Below, in pieces: positions 7,279 through 14,614 of a DNA stretch of 23,537 nucleotides. The position numbers were made by a program, and so were the translations under genes. This DNA comes from a virus. Position 1 is the stretch's first letter. Every line of letters begins with the position of its first letter. The notes beneath the pieces are model-generated. The model saw only the letters and a program-made list of their open reading frames with translations. It searched no databases and had not been told where the DNA came from. The DNA is taken from IMG/VR virus record IMGVR_UViG_3300044922_000740, positions 1 to 23,537 of that record; one strand, given 5' to 3'.

Positions 7279-8151
7279 ATGCAAGTAAAAAAACTCGATG
7301 GCTCATTGCAAAATCTTGACTACCAAAAGATTCATGCAATGGTTGAAATTTGTGCGACTGGAATCGAAAATGTAAGTGTTTCAGACGTAATCATGGGTGC
7401 AAAGCTCAACTTTTACGATGGCATTTCGACCCAAGATATTCAGACTGCGCTGGTAAAAAGTGCCGAGAACTTGATGACTGCCCGTACCCCAAATTATTCC
7501 CTGCTTGCTGGACGTTTACTCCTTACACAGCTTCGTAAGCAAGTATGGGGTCAGTGGGAAGTTCCTGCGCTTTTCTGGATTGTTATAAATAATATCGAAA
7601 AAGGATTCTACGACCCTAAATTAATTGGTTTCTACTCTACAGACGAGTGGCACGAACTAAACGATTACATCAATCACGACCGCGACTTAGATTACACTTC
7701 CGCTAGTATCCAGCAATTCAAAGACAAATATAGCGTCAAGAATCGCGTCACTGGACAGATTTACGAGACTCCACAAGTAGCTTATATGCTCATTGCTGCT
7801 GCTGGGTTTGCTCACGAAGACAAATCTATTCGGATGCAGTTTGTCAAGGATGCCTATGATGCCTTCTCAACTGAAACTATTTCACTTGCAACACCAATTC
7901 GCGCAGGAATGCGTACAAGTTCCAAGCAATATGCAAGTTGTGTGTTAATTGCGGCTGATGATGACCGTAAATCGATTGCTGCGGCTCAGTCCGCGATGAT
8001 GGAGTACGTTTGCCTCCGTTCAGGTATTGGCGTTGATTTTGGACGATGGAGAGCGCTCAACGCCCCCATCCGCAATGGCTCTGTTAAACATACTGGAGCA
8101 ATTGGTTTCCTCAAGTCCTTTGAAGCTACAATCAATGCCTGCTCACAGGGT
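7279..8151 (+). CDS. nrdA: Ribonucleotide reductase class Ia alpha subunit, exon 1
   Basis: This exon encodes residues 1-291 of NrdA, which reduces ribonucleoside diphosphates to deoxy forms. Residues 1-90 form an ATP-cone (MQVKKLDGSLQNLDYQKIH, then LTQLRKQVWG), the allosteric activity site. C221 in YASCVLI matches the redox-active C225 of E. coli NrdA. The exon ends at GGT 8149-8151 within the conserved CSQGGVR motif. The reading frame then runs five codons into a group I intron before a stop at 8169. Splicing to 8949 restores the motif; the joined protein has 748 residues, close to E. coli NrdA (761). Without splicing the protein would lack its catalytic site. Confidence 0.93.
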
Positions 8152-8948
8152 AAACTTATTGCCGTCTAATTTAGAAATAAATTAGAGTACAATCCTTCTA
8201 ATTGCTGGGACATCCTTGAAAAAGGGCAATCAGCAGCCAATAGCCTACAATAGACTTCTTTATTTTTAAGGAGTAGCAACTATGGTAATTTGGAAAACAA
8301 TAAAGAATGAATCTCAATATGAAGTCTCCTCAGACGGGCAAGTAAGAAACATTCGCACAGGTCATGTTAAATCTCTAAGGCTCGATAGGTATGGATACAG
8401 TAGAGTCACCCTCTACCCAAGCGGAAAAACCTACACAGTCCATCGCTTAGTTAGCGAGACATTCTTAGAAAATTCTGAAGACCTACCACAAATTAATCAC
8501 AAAAACGGCAACAAGACAGATAACAATGTCGAAAATCTAGAATGGTGTAATGCCTCACATAACGCCAAACACAGAGATACCGAACTGAGAAGTAAGTGGA
8601 AAGGTCAACAAAATCCAGAAGCAGTTTTAACATTTGCCCAAGCTAAAGAAATTAAGTACGGCGATTTCCCAAATATGACTAACAAGCAAATTGGGAAATT
8701 ATACGGAGTTAAAGACGAGGCTGTAAGGCAAATCAGAAACGGAACAAACTGGAAACACATTTAACATGAAGTGTATTGTAGGCTCAGGTTCAACGACTAG
8801 TGCAAAGGCACGTAGGGCTAAGTAGCTCGAAATGGAGGACACCTGACCACTGAAAGGTGAAGGTGAAGATATAGTCTAGTCTTGCTGGTAACAGTAAGAA
8901 GTTCATAAGAGAACTGGCAAAGAGTAACGAACTTTGTTGAATATATCG
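8152..8948 (+). ncRNA. Group I self-splicing intron in nrdA (about 797 nt)
   Basis: The boundaries follow from protein continuity and group I rules: the exon ends in U (8151), the intron ends in G (8948), and joining gives QGGVRKG in phase 0. Core elements are readable. P is AAUUGCUGGGA from 8200, Q is AAUCAGCAGCC at 8228-8238, R is GUUCAACGACUA at 8788-8799, and S is AAGAUAUAGUC at 8866-8876. R and S pair GACUA/UAGUC as P7. P2 is a 7-bp stem (8166-8172 with 8179-8185). P6 has 11 perfect pairs (8242-8252 with 8774-8784), and its loop holds the HNH gene. P1 is weakly visible (GGU 8149-8151 with GCC 8161-8163). The hairpin GUGC-AAAG-GCAC after R suggests subgroup IA, tentatively. Confidence 0.93.
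8282..8764 (+). CDS. Intron-encoded HNH homing endonuclease
   Basis: The product has 160 residues. ATG 8282 follows an AAGGAG Shine-Dalgarno at 8268-8273. Residues 3-30 form a NUMOD4-like module (IWKTIKNESQYEVSSDGQVR), and residues 54-95 the HNH_3 core: H54 in VHRLV, H73 in INHKNGNK, N81, and VENLEW at 83-88. The C-terminus looks like a helix-turn-helix (MTNKQIGKLYGVKDEAVRQI). The gene lies wholly within the P6 loop of the nrdA intron, so the ribozyme core is undisturbed. It would cut intronless nrdA alleles near the CSQGGVR codons and drive intron homing. The local start signals suggest it is translated from unspliced RNA. Confidence 0.92.
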   Translation: MVIWKTIKNESQYEVSSDGQVRNIRTGHVKSLRLDRYGYSRVTLYPSGKTYTVHRLVSETFLENSEDLPQINHKNGNKTDNNVENLEWCNASHNAKHRDTELRSKWKGQQNPEAVLTFAQAKEIKYGDFPNMTNKQIGKLYGVKDEAVRQIRNGTNWKHI

Positions 8949-10322
8949 GGAGTTAGAAAAGGGTCAGCTACTATGTTTTACCCAATTTGGCACAAAGATG
9001 TTTTGTCATTTTTACCTTTAACTAATGGCAAAGGTACAGAAGAAACCAGAACAAGAGGGCTTGACTACGGAGTAGGTATTTCTAAACTATTCTACGAACG
9101 CCTTCAAAACGGTCAAGACATCACATTATTTGACCCCAACGAAGTAAAAGCCAAATACAACTTGTATGAAAATTTTGGTCTTGAGAGTTTCAACAATTTG
9201 TACGAAGCAGCCGAAGCTGACCCCACAATTACTAAAACAACAATCAGTGCCTCAAAACTATGGACTCTTATTGCTCAAGAACGTGGAGAGACTGGACAAG
9301 TGTATATCCTCAACATTGACCACCTAAATACGCACAGTTCTTTTTCTGTACCTATTTCACAATCCAACCTTTGTATGGAAATCAGCCTCCCTACAAAACC
9401 CTTTTACTCTTTGACAGATAGCACTGGAGAAATTGCAACTTGTATTCTTGGGGCAATTAATCCTACTAAAATTAGAGGTAGGTTAAATTACGAAAAAGCT
9501 GCACGTATCATCGTTCGATTCCTAGATAACATCATCGAATATCAGGACTACCCATTTGTGATGTCCGAAATCGGCTCCAAGGGTCGTCGTTCAATTGGTG
9601 TAGGATTTAACGATTTTGCCCACTGGTTAGCCTTGAACGACCTAAAATGGGGCAGTGACGAGATGTTAAAGGCAGTCCACACACTAACTGAAACTCATCA
9701 ATACTATTTACTAAAAGCTAGCAATGAGCTTGCCATTGAGAAAGGCGCTTGCAGTAAATTCGATGAAACTAAGTACTCGCAAGGAATTTTGCCGATTGAC
9801 ACTTACTACAAGAATGTGGATAGTATTGTAGAACCTCATTACGAAAATGATTGGGAAAAGCTACGTGAGGCTATCCTAGAGCATGGTCTTCGTAACAGTA
9901 CTGTCACAGCCGCAATGCCGTGCGAATCGTCAAGTTTGACGGGAAGCGGCTCTACGAACGGGATTGAGCCGCCGCGCTCAGCAATTGGCATCAAAGACAG
10001 CAGTACCAATACACTCAAATTTGCTATTCCAGATGTAGATAAAGTTGAGTACGAATATGCTTGGTCTTTTTCTTCTAACGAAGCTTACCTAAACACTGTC
10101 GCGGTAATTCAGAAATTCTTTGACCAATCTATCAGTGCAAATACTTACTACAACCCTCTTCTGTACCCAGATTCAAAAGTACCTCTTCAGGTAGTTTTAG
10201 ACGACTTACTTTACGCTTATAGTATTGGTGTGAAGAGTTTGTATTATCACAACACTCATGATATGTCCGATAATGGTCTATCTTCTTCGTCTTCTTGCAG
10301 TTCTGGAGCTTGTGCATTGTAA
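8949..10322 (+). CDS. nrdA: Ribonucleotide reductase class Ia alpha subunit, exon 2
   Basis: This exon encodes residues 292-748 after splicing and starts at GGA 8949 (GVRKGSATMFYPIWH). The catalytic set is complete: N431, C433 and E435 in NLCMEISLPT (E. coli N437/C439/E441), C456 in IATCILG (E. coli C462, same spacing of 23), and the Tyr pair Y723-Y724 in SLYYHNTHD (E. coli Y730/Y731) for radical transfer. The C-terminus CSSGACAL carries the C-x4-C pair that receives electrons from thioredoxin or glutaredoxin. NGIEPPRSAIGIK is the conserved barrel segment. The frame is open upstream into the intron (from 8934), but those codons are intron sequence. nrdB starts 3 nt downstream. Confidence 0.93.
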   Translation, partial: GVRKGSATMFYPIWHKDVLSFLPLTNGKGTEETRTRGLDYGVGISKLFYERLQNGQDITLFDPNEVKAKYNLYENFGLESFNNLYEAAEADPTITKTTISASKLWTLIAQERGETGQVYILNIDHLNTHSSFSVPISQSNLCMEISLPTKPFYSLTDSTGEIATCILGAINPTKIRGRLNYEKAARIIVRFLDNIIEYQDYPFVMSEIGSKGRRSIGVGFNDFAHWLALNDLKWGSDEMLKAVHTLTETHQYYLLKASNELAIEKGACSKFDETKYSQGILPIDTYYKNVDSIVEPHYENDWEKLREAILEHGLRNSTVTAAMPCESSSLTGSGSTNGIEPPRSAIGIKDSSTNTLKFAIPDVDKVEYEYAWSFSSNEAYLNTVAVIQKFFDQSISANTYYNPLLYPDSKVPLQVVLDDLLYAYSIGVKSLYYHNTHDMSDNGLSSSSSCSSGACAL

Positions 10323-10325
10323 TTT

Positions 10326-11444
10326 ATGAAAGTCATTAACTTTGAAAAGAAAAATCAAATCCAACCCCTCTTTTTGGGGGAAACTCTTGGTGTTCAGAAG
10401 TACTTATCGCCTCAGCACCCTAAGCTCGAAGCATTGACCGTTCGCCAAATGGAATATTTCTGGCGACCCGAACGCCACGCAGCCAACATCGCCCAAGATA
10501 ATCTTGACTACCCCAACTTAACTGAGGCTGAGCGTCATGTATTTCTTTCTAACATCCAGTATCAGATTGTTCTTGATACTATTCAAGGTCGTGCAATTAT
10601 TCCTGCCCTTATGCCTTTTGTAAGTTGTGATGAGCTTGAATCTTGCATTACTGCTTGGCAATTTTTTGAGAACATTCATAGTCGCAGTTACTCTTTTATC
10701 CTCAAAAATGTGCTTTCACAACCTGAAGATATTTTTGACGGCATAGATAAGGTTCAAGAGATTATTGCACGGTCTAATGATATCTGTACTCAATACGAGG
10801 AGCTTATTGAATTTGCAAACAAGTACTCTCTTTGTGATGGGTATGAGTTTGGTGTTCTTGTAGATAGATTGAAAAGGTCTATTTACCTGACTCTTATTTC
10901 TATAAACATTCTTGAAGGTGTTCGCTTTTATAATTCTTTTGCTTGCTCATTCGCACTTGCAGAAAACAACAAAATGCTCGGTACTGGCAAGATTCTTAGT
11001 GAAATTGCGAGAGACGAAAGCTGCCATTTACAAATCACACAATACTTAATTAATTCCCTTAATTCAGACTCTGACTGGCAGCATATTACTCAAAACCCGC
11101 AAATTCGCACTCAAGTTGAGAGTATGTATCGCTCCGCCGTACAGCAAGAAGAAGACTGGGCAAAATATCTCTTTAGTAAGGGTTGCCTTTTAGGGCTTAA
11201 TGAAGCTATACTGAGCGAGTTCATTCGATGGATTTGCAATATGCGTACAGATGTCATTGGATATGGCAAGCTGTACCCAGAATCAAAATCCAACCCTATT
11301 ACTTGGATTCTACGCCATCTTGGTGGTGCAGAGACGCAATCAGCTTTACAAGAGACAGTTACTAATACTTATCTCGAAGGTGGTGGACTTGACCTTACCA
11401 AGCCACTTGACTTCAGTTCTAAAAAAAGGAAATTTTCATTATGA
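10326..11444 (+). CDS. nrdB: Ribonucleotide reductase class Ia beta subunit
   Basis: The 372-residue product houses the diiron-tyrosyl radical that NrdA needs. The metal ligands and radical tyrosine are all present: D84 (LDTIQGR), E115 and H118 with Y122 (FENIHSRSY), E197 (ILEGVRFY), and E231 and H234 (RDESCHL). The first four positions coincide with E. coli NrdB numbering. The intact Tyr and Asp/Glu pattern indicates class Ia rather than a Tyr-less class Ic enzyme. The C-terminus is basic (KKRKFSL), unlike the acidic tail of E. coli NrdB that docks on NrdA, so the partner contact may be phage-specific. Its TGA overlaps the next ATG (ATGA). Confidence 0.95.
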   Translation: MKVINFEKKNQIQPLFLGETLGVQKYLSPQHPKLEALTVRQMEYFWRPERHAANIAQDNLDYPNLTEAERHVFLSNIQYQIVLDTIQGRAIIPALMPFVSCDELESCITAWQFFENIHSRSYSFILKNVLSQPEDIFDGIDKVQEIIARSNDICTQYEELIEFANKYSLCDGYEFGVLVDRLKRSIYLTLISINILEGVRFYNSFACSFALAENNKMLGTGKILSEIARDESCHLQITQYLINSLNSDSDWQHITQNPQIRTQVESMYRSAVQQEEDWAKYLFSKGCLLGLNEAILSEFIRWICNMRTDVIGYGKLYPESKSNPITWILRHLGGAETQSALQETVTNTYLEGGGLDLTKPLDFSSKKRKFSL

Positions 11445-11456
11445 GATTCTTCAACT
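11432..11456 (+). repeat. Direct repeat copy 1 spanning a start codon
   Basis: This 25-nt segment (TTTTCATTATGAGATTCTTC and flanks) matches 11868-11892 at 23 of 25 positions. Both copies include the last codons of one gene, an ATGA overlap, and the first codons (MRFFN) of the next. Confidence 0.8.
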
Positions 11457-11626
11457 TCGTTAAATGGTTACTAAGCCGTCTTGTAACCTCTAAAAATCCA
11501 AAGAAAAACTGCCCAGTGTATTTTCGCGTAATCGCTAAAGATGTTGAAGGTAACTCAGCAATATCTTTGACCAGCAAGCTTGAAAACGGCATTGTAACAC
11601 CTATACCAGACAATTCTAACCTATGA
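11441..11626 (+). CDS. 61-aa protein carrying a copy of part of the terminase-like protein
   Basis: The gene is ATGA-coupled to nrdB. The first 18 residues are hydrophobic and basic (MRFFNFVKWLLSRLVTSK). Residues 27-58 (YFRVIAKDVEGNSAISLTSK, then LENGIVT and a terminal NS) match the terminase-like protein at 4504-5406 (YFRVVAKGTQGNSAASPVNK, FENGVVT, SNS). The nucleotide match is also visible: TATTTTCGCGTA is identical in both. The copy ends just before the first catalytic-motif position of the parent. The start region is shared instead with the gene at 11877. It therefore looks like a chimera of two duplicated pieces. It could be a functional small protein or a degrading remnant. Confidence 0.6.
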   Translation: MRFFNFVKWLLSRLVTSKNPKKNCPVYFRVIAKDVEGNSAISLTSKLENGIVTPIPDNSNL

Positions 11627-11880
11627 AAACTTGTACCATCAGTTTTAATCAAGCTAACGGTGTTTCTATCGACACCAGAACCTCGAAATATGAAGATTGG
11701 AGAAAATGGAACAAACCATTCATTCAATACTGGCTTCACGTTAACCGCAAACCTTATTTTCCCTACTACTCTATGCAAACTACTGGAGTATTTAGGGTTG
11801 CTAATCTAGCCTTAGTTTTACAATTCTCGTTCGTAGACCTTGTTTGGCTTAAAGAGAATGGCGAGGAGTTTTCACTATGA
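11623..11880 (+). CDS. 85-aa hypothetical protein, tandem paralogue A
   Basis: It starts at ATG 11623 with an ATGA overlap to the previous gene and ends in an ATGA overlap with the next. The product shares a spaced pattern with the product of 11877-12122: F-Q--G-S, then DW, PFIQ, a central variable part, then R--N--L-LxFxFV. Both look like small all-beta proteins. I do not recognise a known family, and no catalytic motif is seen. Confidence 0.6.
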   Translation: MKTCTISFNQANGVSIDTRTSKYEDWRKWNKPFIQYWLHVNRKPYFPYYSMQTTGVFRVANLALVLQFSFVDLVWLKENGEEFSL

Positions 11881-11892
11881 GATTCTTCAACT
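11868..11892 (+). repeat. Direct repeat copy 2 spanning a start codon
   Basis: This is the partner of 11432-11456 (23 of 25 identical), 436 nt downstream. It covers the stop of the 85-aa gene and the MRFFN start of the 81-aa gene, and marks the boundary of a local duplication. Confidence 0.8.
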
Positions 11893-12122
11893 ACCGCTTC
11901 CATCAGATTCACGGCATATCCAAATCTAATTGGAACCCGTACACAATGACTGATTGGAAGCAACAAGGACTTCCCTTCATCCAATTTGGTACTCGCGTTG
12001 ATTTTGGGCAGCATCATCCAGAATGCCCTCCCAACTACAGCCAAGTGCGACTTCGGGTTGGAAACTGGCGGCTAACGCTTCATTTTAATTTTGTAAACTG
12101 CGAATACGATACATGGGGCTAA
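11877..12122 (+). CDS. 81-aa hypothetical protein, tandem paralogue B
   Basis: ATG 11877 overlaps the previous TGA, and a GGAG Shine-Dalgarno lies at 11865-11868. The product resembles the upstream 85-aa protein (HGIS, DW, PFIQ, RVGNWRLTLHFNFV), so the two arose by tandem duplication. Its first five residues (MRFFN) and start region match the 61-aa gene at 11441 instead. Function unknown. Confidence 0.6.
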   Translation: MRFFNYRFHQIHGISKSNWNPYTMTDWKQQGLPFIQFGTRVDFGQHHPECPPNYSQVRLRVGNWRLTLHFNFVNCEYDTWG

Positions 12123-12123
12123 T

Positions 12124-12297
12124 ATGTGGCAAACACTAAAAGATTTTCAAGACCAAATCGACAAGTACTACAAGATTAATGGGGAATACCCCAGAGAACT
12201 CCGACTGTCACTAAGAGTCCCTAGACCTAAAGGATTCCGCGCTTACTGTAATCGAATGAAAATCAAGGTAAACTATAGTCAATACCCTAGAAGATAA
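12124..12297 (+). CDS. 57-aa basic hypothetical protein
   Basis: ATG 12124 follows the previous TAA after one base, and the TAA at 12295-12297 is one base before the next ATG. This tight spacing supports a real gene. The product is helical at the N-terminus (MWQTLKDFQDQIDKYYKING) and basic toward the end (LRVPRPKGFRAYCNRMKIK). No family is recognised; the charge would fit nucleic acid or ribosome contact. Confidence 0.5.
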   Translation: MWQTLKDFQDQIDKYYKINGEYPRELRLSLRVPRPKGFRAYCNRMKIKVNYSQYPRR

Positions 12298-12298
12298 C

Positions 12299-12772
12299 AT
12301 GATTGACCCAACTCAAGATGGTAAAACTCACATCAGGATTGATTCTAAGGCAGCAACTTTTATTGGCAAATTTCTCGCGCCTCGTACTCTTTGCGAATTA
12401 AATATGCCTGAAGGCAGATTCCTATGCGTAGCCGCTTACCAGTATCATCTAACTTGCAAAGAAGACAGCCGCCTTAACCGTGTTCACGATTGGGAAACTG
12501 AGCTTCTTGCTACTCAGCTACAACTGCTTCCTCGAAAAGAACAATTACCCGCAGTCGAACTACAAGCAAAAATTAAAAAAGCGCTCGACCAAAAAATTAA
12601 GTGGAGCGAGTATTGGATGGAGGAGTTTACTGAGTCAGAGCTTCCTTTTCTGTACTATCATTTTGATACTGAAGGTAATGTAATTGACGAAAGTAAAAAA
12701 TATCGGTGGTTGTTAAATCACCTCGAAGCAAGACGAAAACTATTACAACAGAGAAGAGACGATGCAGCTTGA
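12299..12772 (+). CDS. Hypothetical protein (157 aa)
   Basis: It starts at ATG 12299, one base after the upstream stop. The N-terminal 55 residues (IRIDSKAATFIGKFLAPRT, then GRFLCVAAYQYHL) look like a compact conserved fold. The C-terminal half is helical and charged (QAKIKKALDQKIKWSEYWME, LEARRKLLQQRRDDAA). The N-terminal pattern faintly recalls phage proteins that begin with a strand, a Ser-Lys segment and a G-x-F-x-x-V-E-Y-type motif, but I cannot name a family. It overlaps the next gene by 11 nt. Confidence 0.6.
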   Translation: MIDPTQDGKTHIRIDSKAATFIGKFLAPRTLCELNMPEGRFLCVAAYQYHLTCKEDSRLNRVHDWETELLATQLQLLPRKEQLPAVELQAKIKKALDQKIKWSEYWMEEFTESELPFLYYHFDTEGNVIDESKKYRWLLNHLEARRKLLQQRRDDAA

Positions 12773-12995
12773 ATTTCGTAAATCTCCTCGTACATGGGGA
12801 AACGGTGTCGATATACAGAATTTTTTTGTTATTGAATACCGTGATACAACTTACGGAGATATGGCTTGGTATGAACTTGAAGACTTTAACGAAAAAGTTG
12901 CTGACATTATTGTAGAAGCACTTACTAGACATCAATTACAAAACTCTGACGAACTAGTTACACAATGGAGAAAAGTACTAAAAAATGACAACTAA
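12762..12995 (+). CDS. Hypothetical protein (77 aa)
   Basis: ATG 12762 lies inside the end of the previous gene (11-nt overlap). The product has a beta-rich first half (FFVIEYRDTTYGDMAWYELE) and a helical second half (NEKVADIIVEALTRHQ). It is the last gene of the run that begins at nrdB. No family is recognised. Only 72 nt separate it from the GIY-YIG gene, and they hold a promoter-like -10. Confidence 0.55.
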   Translation: MQLEFRKSPRTWGNGVDIQNFFVIEYRDTTYGDMAWYELEDFNEKVADIIVEALTRHQLQNSDELVTQWRKVLKNDN

Positions 12996-13037
12996 CTATG
13001 CTTTCTTGTTGTAAGAAATTATGAGGCAACCCTAGTG

Positions 13038-13043
13038 TATAAT
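13038..13043 (+). promoter_or_regulatory. -10 element TATAAT for the GIY-YIG/thyX unit
   Basis: This is a perfect TATAAT, preceded by TG without the usual intervening base, and it ends 25 nt before ATG 13068. No good -35 is seen at 16-18 nt. A small hairpin (TTTCTT/AAGAAA, 13002-13018) lies just upstream. Confidence 0.5.
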
Positions 13044-13067
13044 CGGTATATACTTTTTTAATTTTCT

Positions 13068-13808
13068 ATGAAAGGCATATACAAGATTACGAATACTGTC
13101 AATGACAAGTTTTATATTGGTAGTTCAAAAAATATCCCCACTAGAATAAGGAGGCATTTTTATGACTTAAAGAGGGGTTGCCATCATTCGGCACACTTTC
13201 AAAGCGCTTACAATAAGTACGGGAAAGCTGCATTTATTCACGAAGTCTTATTAGAATGTGAAAATTTCACAGAGGAAGAGCAAAAACTTCTAGATAAACT
13301 TGACTGGTCTTTGGCTTATAACGTTAGTAAGGTTGCTGGCGGAGGTGATACCTATACCAACAACCCTAACAAAGAAGAAATCAGATTAAAGCTAATTGAA
13401 ATCTTAAAACCGTTTTGGGCTAACCCTGTAATTCGCTATGGCGCAGATAACTTCAACTGGAAAGGAGGTATTTCAAGTGGCATATGCGGAGGTTGTGGCA
13501 AAGTTCTTAAAGGAGACAGTAAATTTTGTGAGCCTTGTTATTTTGCACAAAGAGACATTTCAGGAGAAAAAAATCCATTTTTCGGCAAAAAGCACTCTAA
13601 AGAAACTATCGAAAAACTAAAAAAGAGAACTAATTTACCTAATAGTAAAAAAGTGATGACTAGTTACGGAGAATACTCATCTGTACAATCCGCAGCTAAC
13701 TCTCTTAAAGTTACCAGAACGACAATCATAAATAGAATACGAAATCAAAACCCTAAATTCTCTGATTATTATTTTTTAGAAGGTACAAATGACACAGAAC
13801 AAAGTTGA
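13068..13808 (+). CDS. GIY-YIG homing endonuclease with zinc finger and NUMOD modules
   Basis: The product has 246 residues. The GIY-YIG domain covers residues 1-90: GIY at 3-5, YIG at 16-18, R26 and R28 in the catalytic helix, and E63 in EVLLEC as the likely metal-binding Glu. A Zn-binding C-x2-C...C-x2-C pattern follows (C140, C143, C154, C157), then a NUMOD3-like NPFFGKKHSKETIEKL (169-184) and a NUMOD1-like helix-turn-helix near 200-225 (YSSVQSAANSLKVTRTTIIN). This is the architecture of I-TevI-like phage enzymes. It has its own promoter-like -10 and its last 20 nt overlap thyX. No intron core is visible, so it appears free-standing, inserted just upstream of thyX. Confidence 0.9.
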   Translation: MKGIYKITNTVNDKFYIGSSKNIPTRIRRHFYDLKRGCHHSAHFQSAYNKYGKAAFIHEVLLECENFTEEEQKLLDKLDWSLAYNVSKVAGGGDTYTNNPNKEEIRLKLIEILKPFWANPVIRYGADNFNWKGGISSGICGGCGKVLKGDSKFCEPCYFAQRDISGEKNPFFGKKHSKETIEKLKKRTNLPNSKKVMTSYGEYSSVQSAANSLKVTRTTIINRIRNQNPKFSDYYFLEGTNDTEQS

Positions 13809-14535
13809 GCTAATTGGCTATTACGGCGGTGACAAGCGCTCTTGCATCTCTGCTTGGCAATCTACTACTGAAGAACTCGGCATCGAGCTTCCAGAGTCGG
13901 TTCCTGACCGTGTGGATACTATCTTCGAGGCAATTGCTCAAACAAAGAAAAAATCACCTTGGGAACTGCTCGATTTTCTAGCCAGCAACACTCATGAAAC
14001 TCCTTTTGAGAAGTCTATTCTAGATTTTCAGATTACAGGAGATATTGCAAGCCATATCCATGCACTAAAACATCGTATTAGCTCTATAAACTCCGAATCT
14101 GCTAGGTATAAAGAATTTGTAGCTGACCGATTTTATATACCTGAAGACTGGTCTGGCTTGACTCTGCAAGAAGATTTCCTTGAAGATAATGGTGAGATTG
14201 GTTACGAAGCAGGTCAATATTGGTCGCATATATTAAGACACGAATCTGAACGACATTTCAAGCTATACCACCGAGCCGTTATGGATATGTCTAAACCTTT
14301 GGGGCGTAAACGAGCAAAAGAATCTGCCCGATTTTTTCTAGGCTACAATACCCAACTTAATTTTGATTGGCAAATGAATTTTCGTAGTTTTGTAAACATT
14401 CAAAAATTACGAAACTCTAGTCATGCTCAATCTGAAATTCATGAGATTGCAAATACAATGCTTTATCTTGTGGAGAATATTCCTGATAAACCTTTTCAAT
14501 ACTGTTTAAAAGCTTTTGGACTAAAATCCACTTAA
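13789..14535 (+). CDS. thyX: FAD-dependent thymidylate synthase
   Basis: The 248-residue product converts dUMP to dTMP using methylene-tetrahydrofolate, FAD and NADPH. The family signature RHR-x7-S is present as K94-H95-R96...S104 (KHRISSINSESARY), with Lys instead of the first Arg. The C-terminal signature NFRSFVNIQKLRNSSHAQSE matches the folate/dUMP-binding helix (canonical NARSL...LR...AQxEI). Its ATG lies within the end of the GIY-YIG gene, so the two are translated from one message. A strong terminator follows 30 nt after the stop. No thyA-type gene is in the window. Confidence 0.95.
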   Translation: MTQNKVELIGYYGGDKRSCISAWQSTTEELGIELPESVPDRVDTIFEAIAQTKKKSPWELLDFLASNTHETPFEKSILDFQITGDIASHIHALKHRISSINSESARYKEFVADRFYIPEDWSGLTLQEDFLEDNGEIGYEAGQYWSHILRHESERHFKLYHRAVMDMSKPLGRKRAKESARFFLGYNTQLNFDWQMNFRSFVNIQKLRNSSHAQSEIHEIANTMLYLVENIPDKPFQYCLKAFGLKST

Positions 14536-14564
14536 TCTATTCCTCTAGACAGATACAATTTAAT

Positions 14565-14612
14565 GTTGGGCAGTGATAGCTTTAAATAAGTAACCACTAC
14601 CCAACTATTTTT
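14565..14612 (+). terminator. Rho-independent terminator after thyX
   Basis: GTTGGGCAGTG (14565-14575) pairs with CCACTACCCAAC (14594-14605) to give a long stem with one mismatch; TATTTTT follows. The loop is AT-rich. Confidence 0.75.
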
Positions 14613-14614
14613 GT

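Noticed and set aside
10132-10317. Minus-strand frame opposite the end of nrdA
   Set aside because: It is a shadow of the conserved NrdA C-terminus with radical-transfer tyrosines and the C-x4-C tail.
12299-12772. Resemblance of the 157-aa protein to NADAR or similar ADP-ribose enzymes
   Set aside because: Only a loose pattern (S-K...G-x-F...A-Y) is seen and no catalytic residues can be assigned, so the tempting link to the macrodomain is not supported.
12996-13788. Intron or intein carrying the GIY-YIG gene in thyX
   Set aside because: thyX is intact from its own ATG and no ribozyme core or split gene is seen; the endonuclease appears free-standing.
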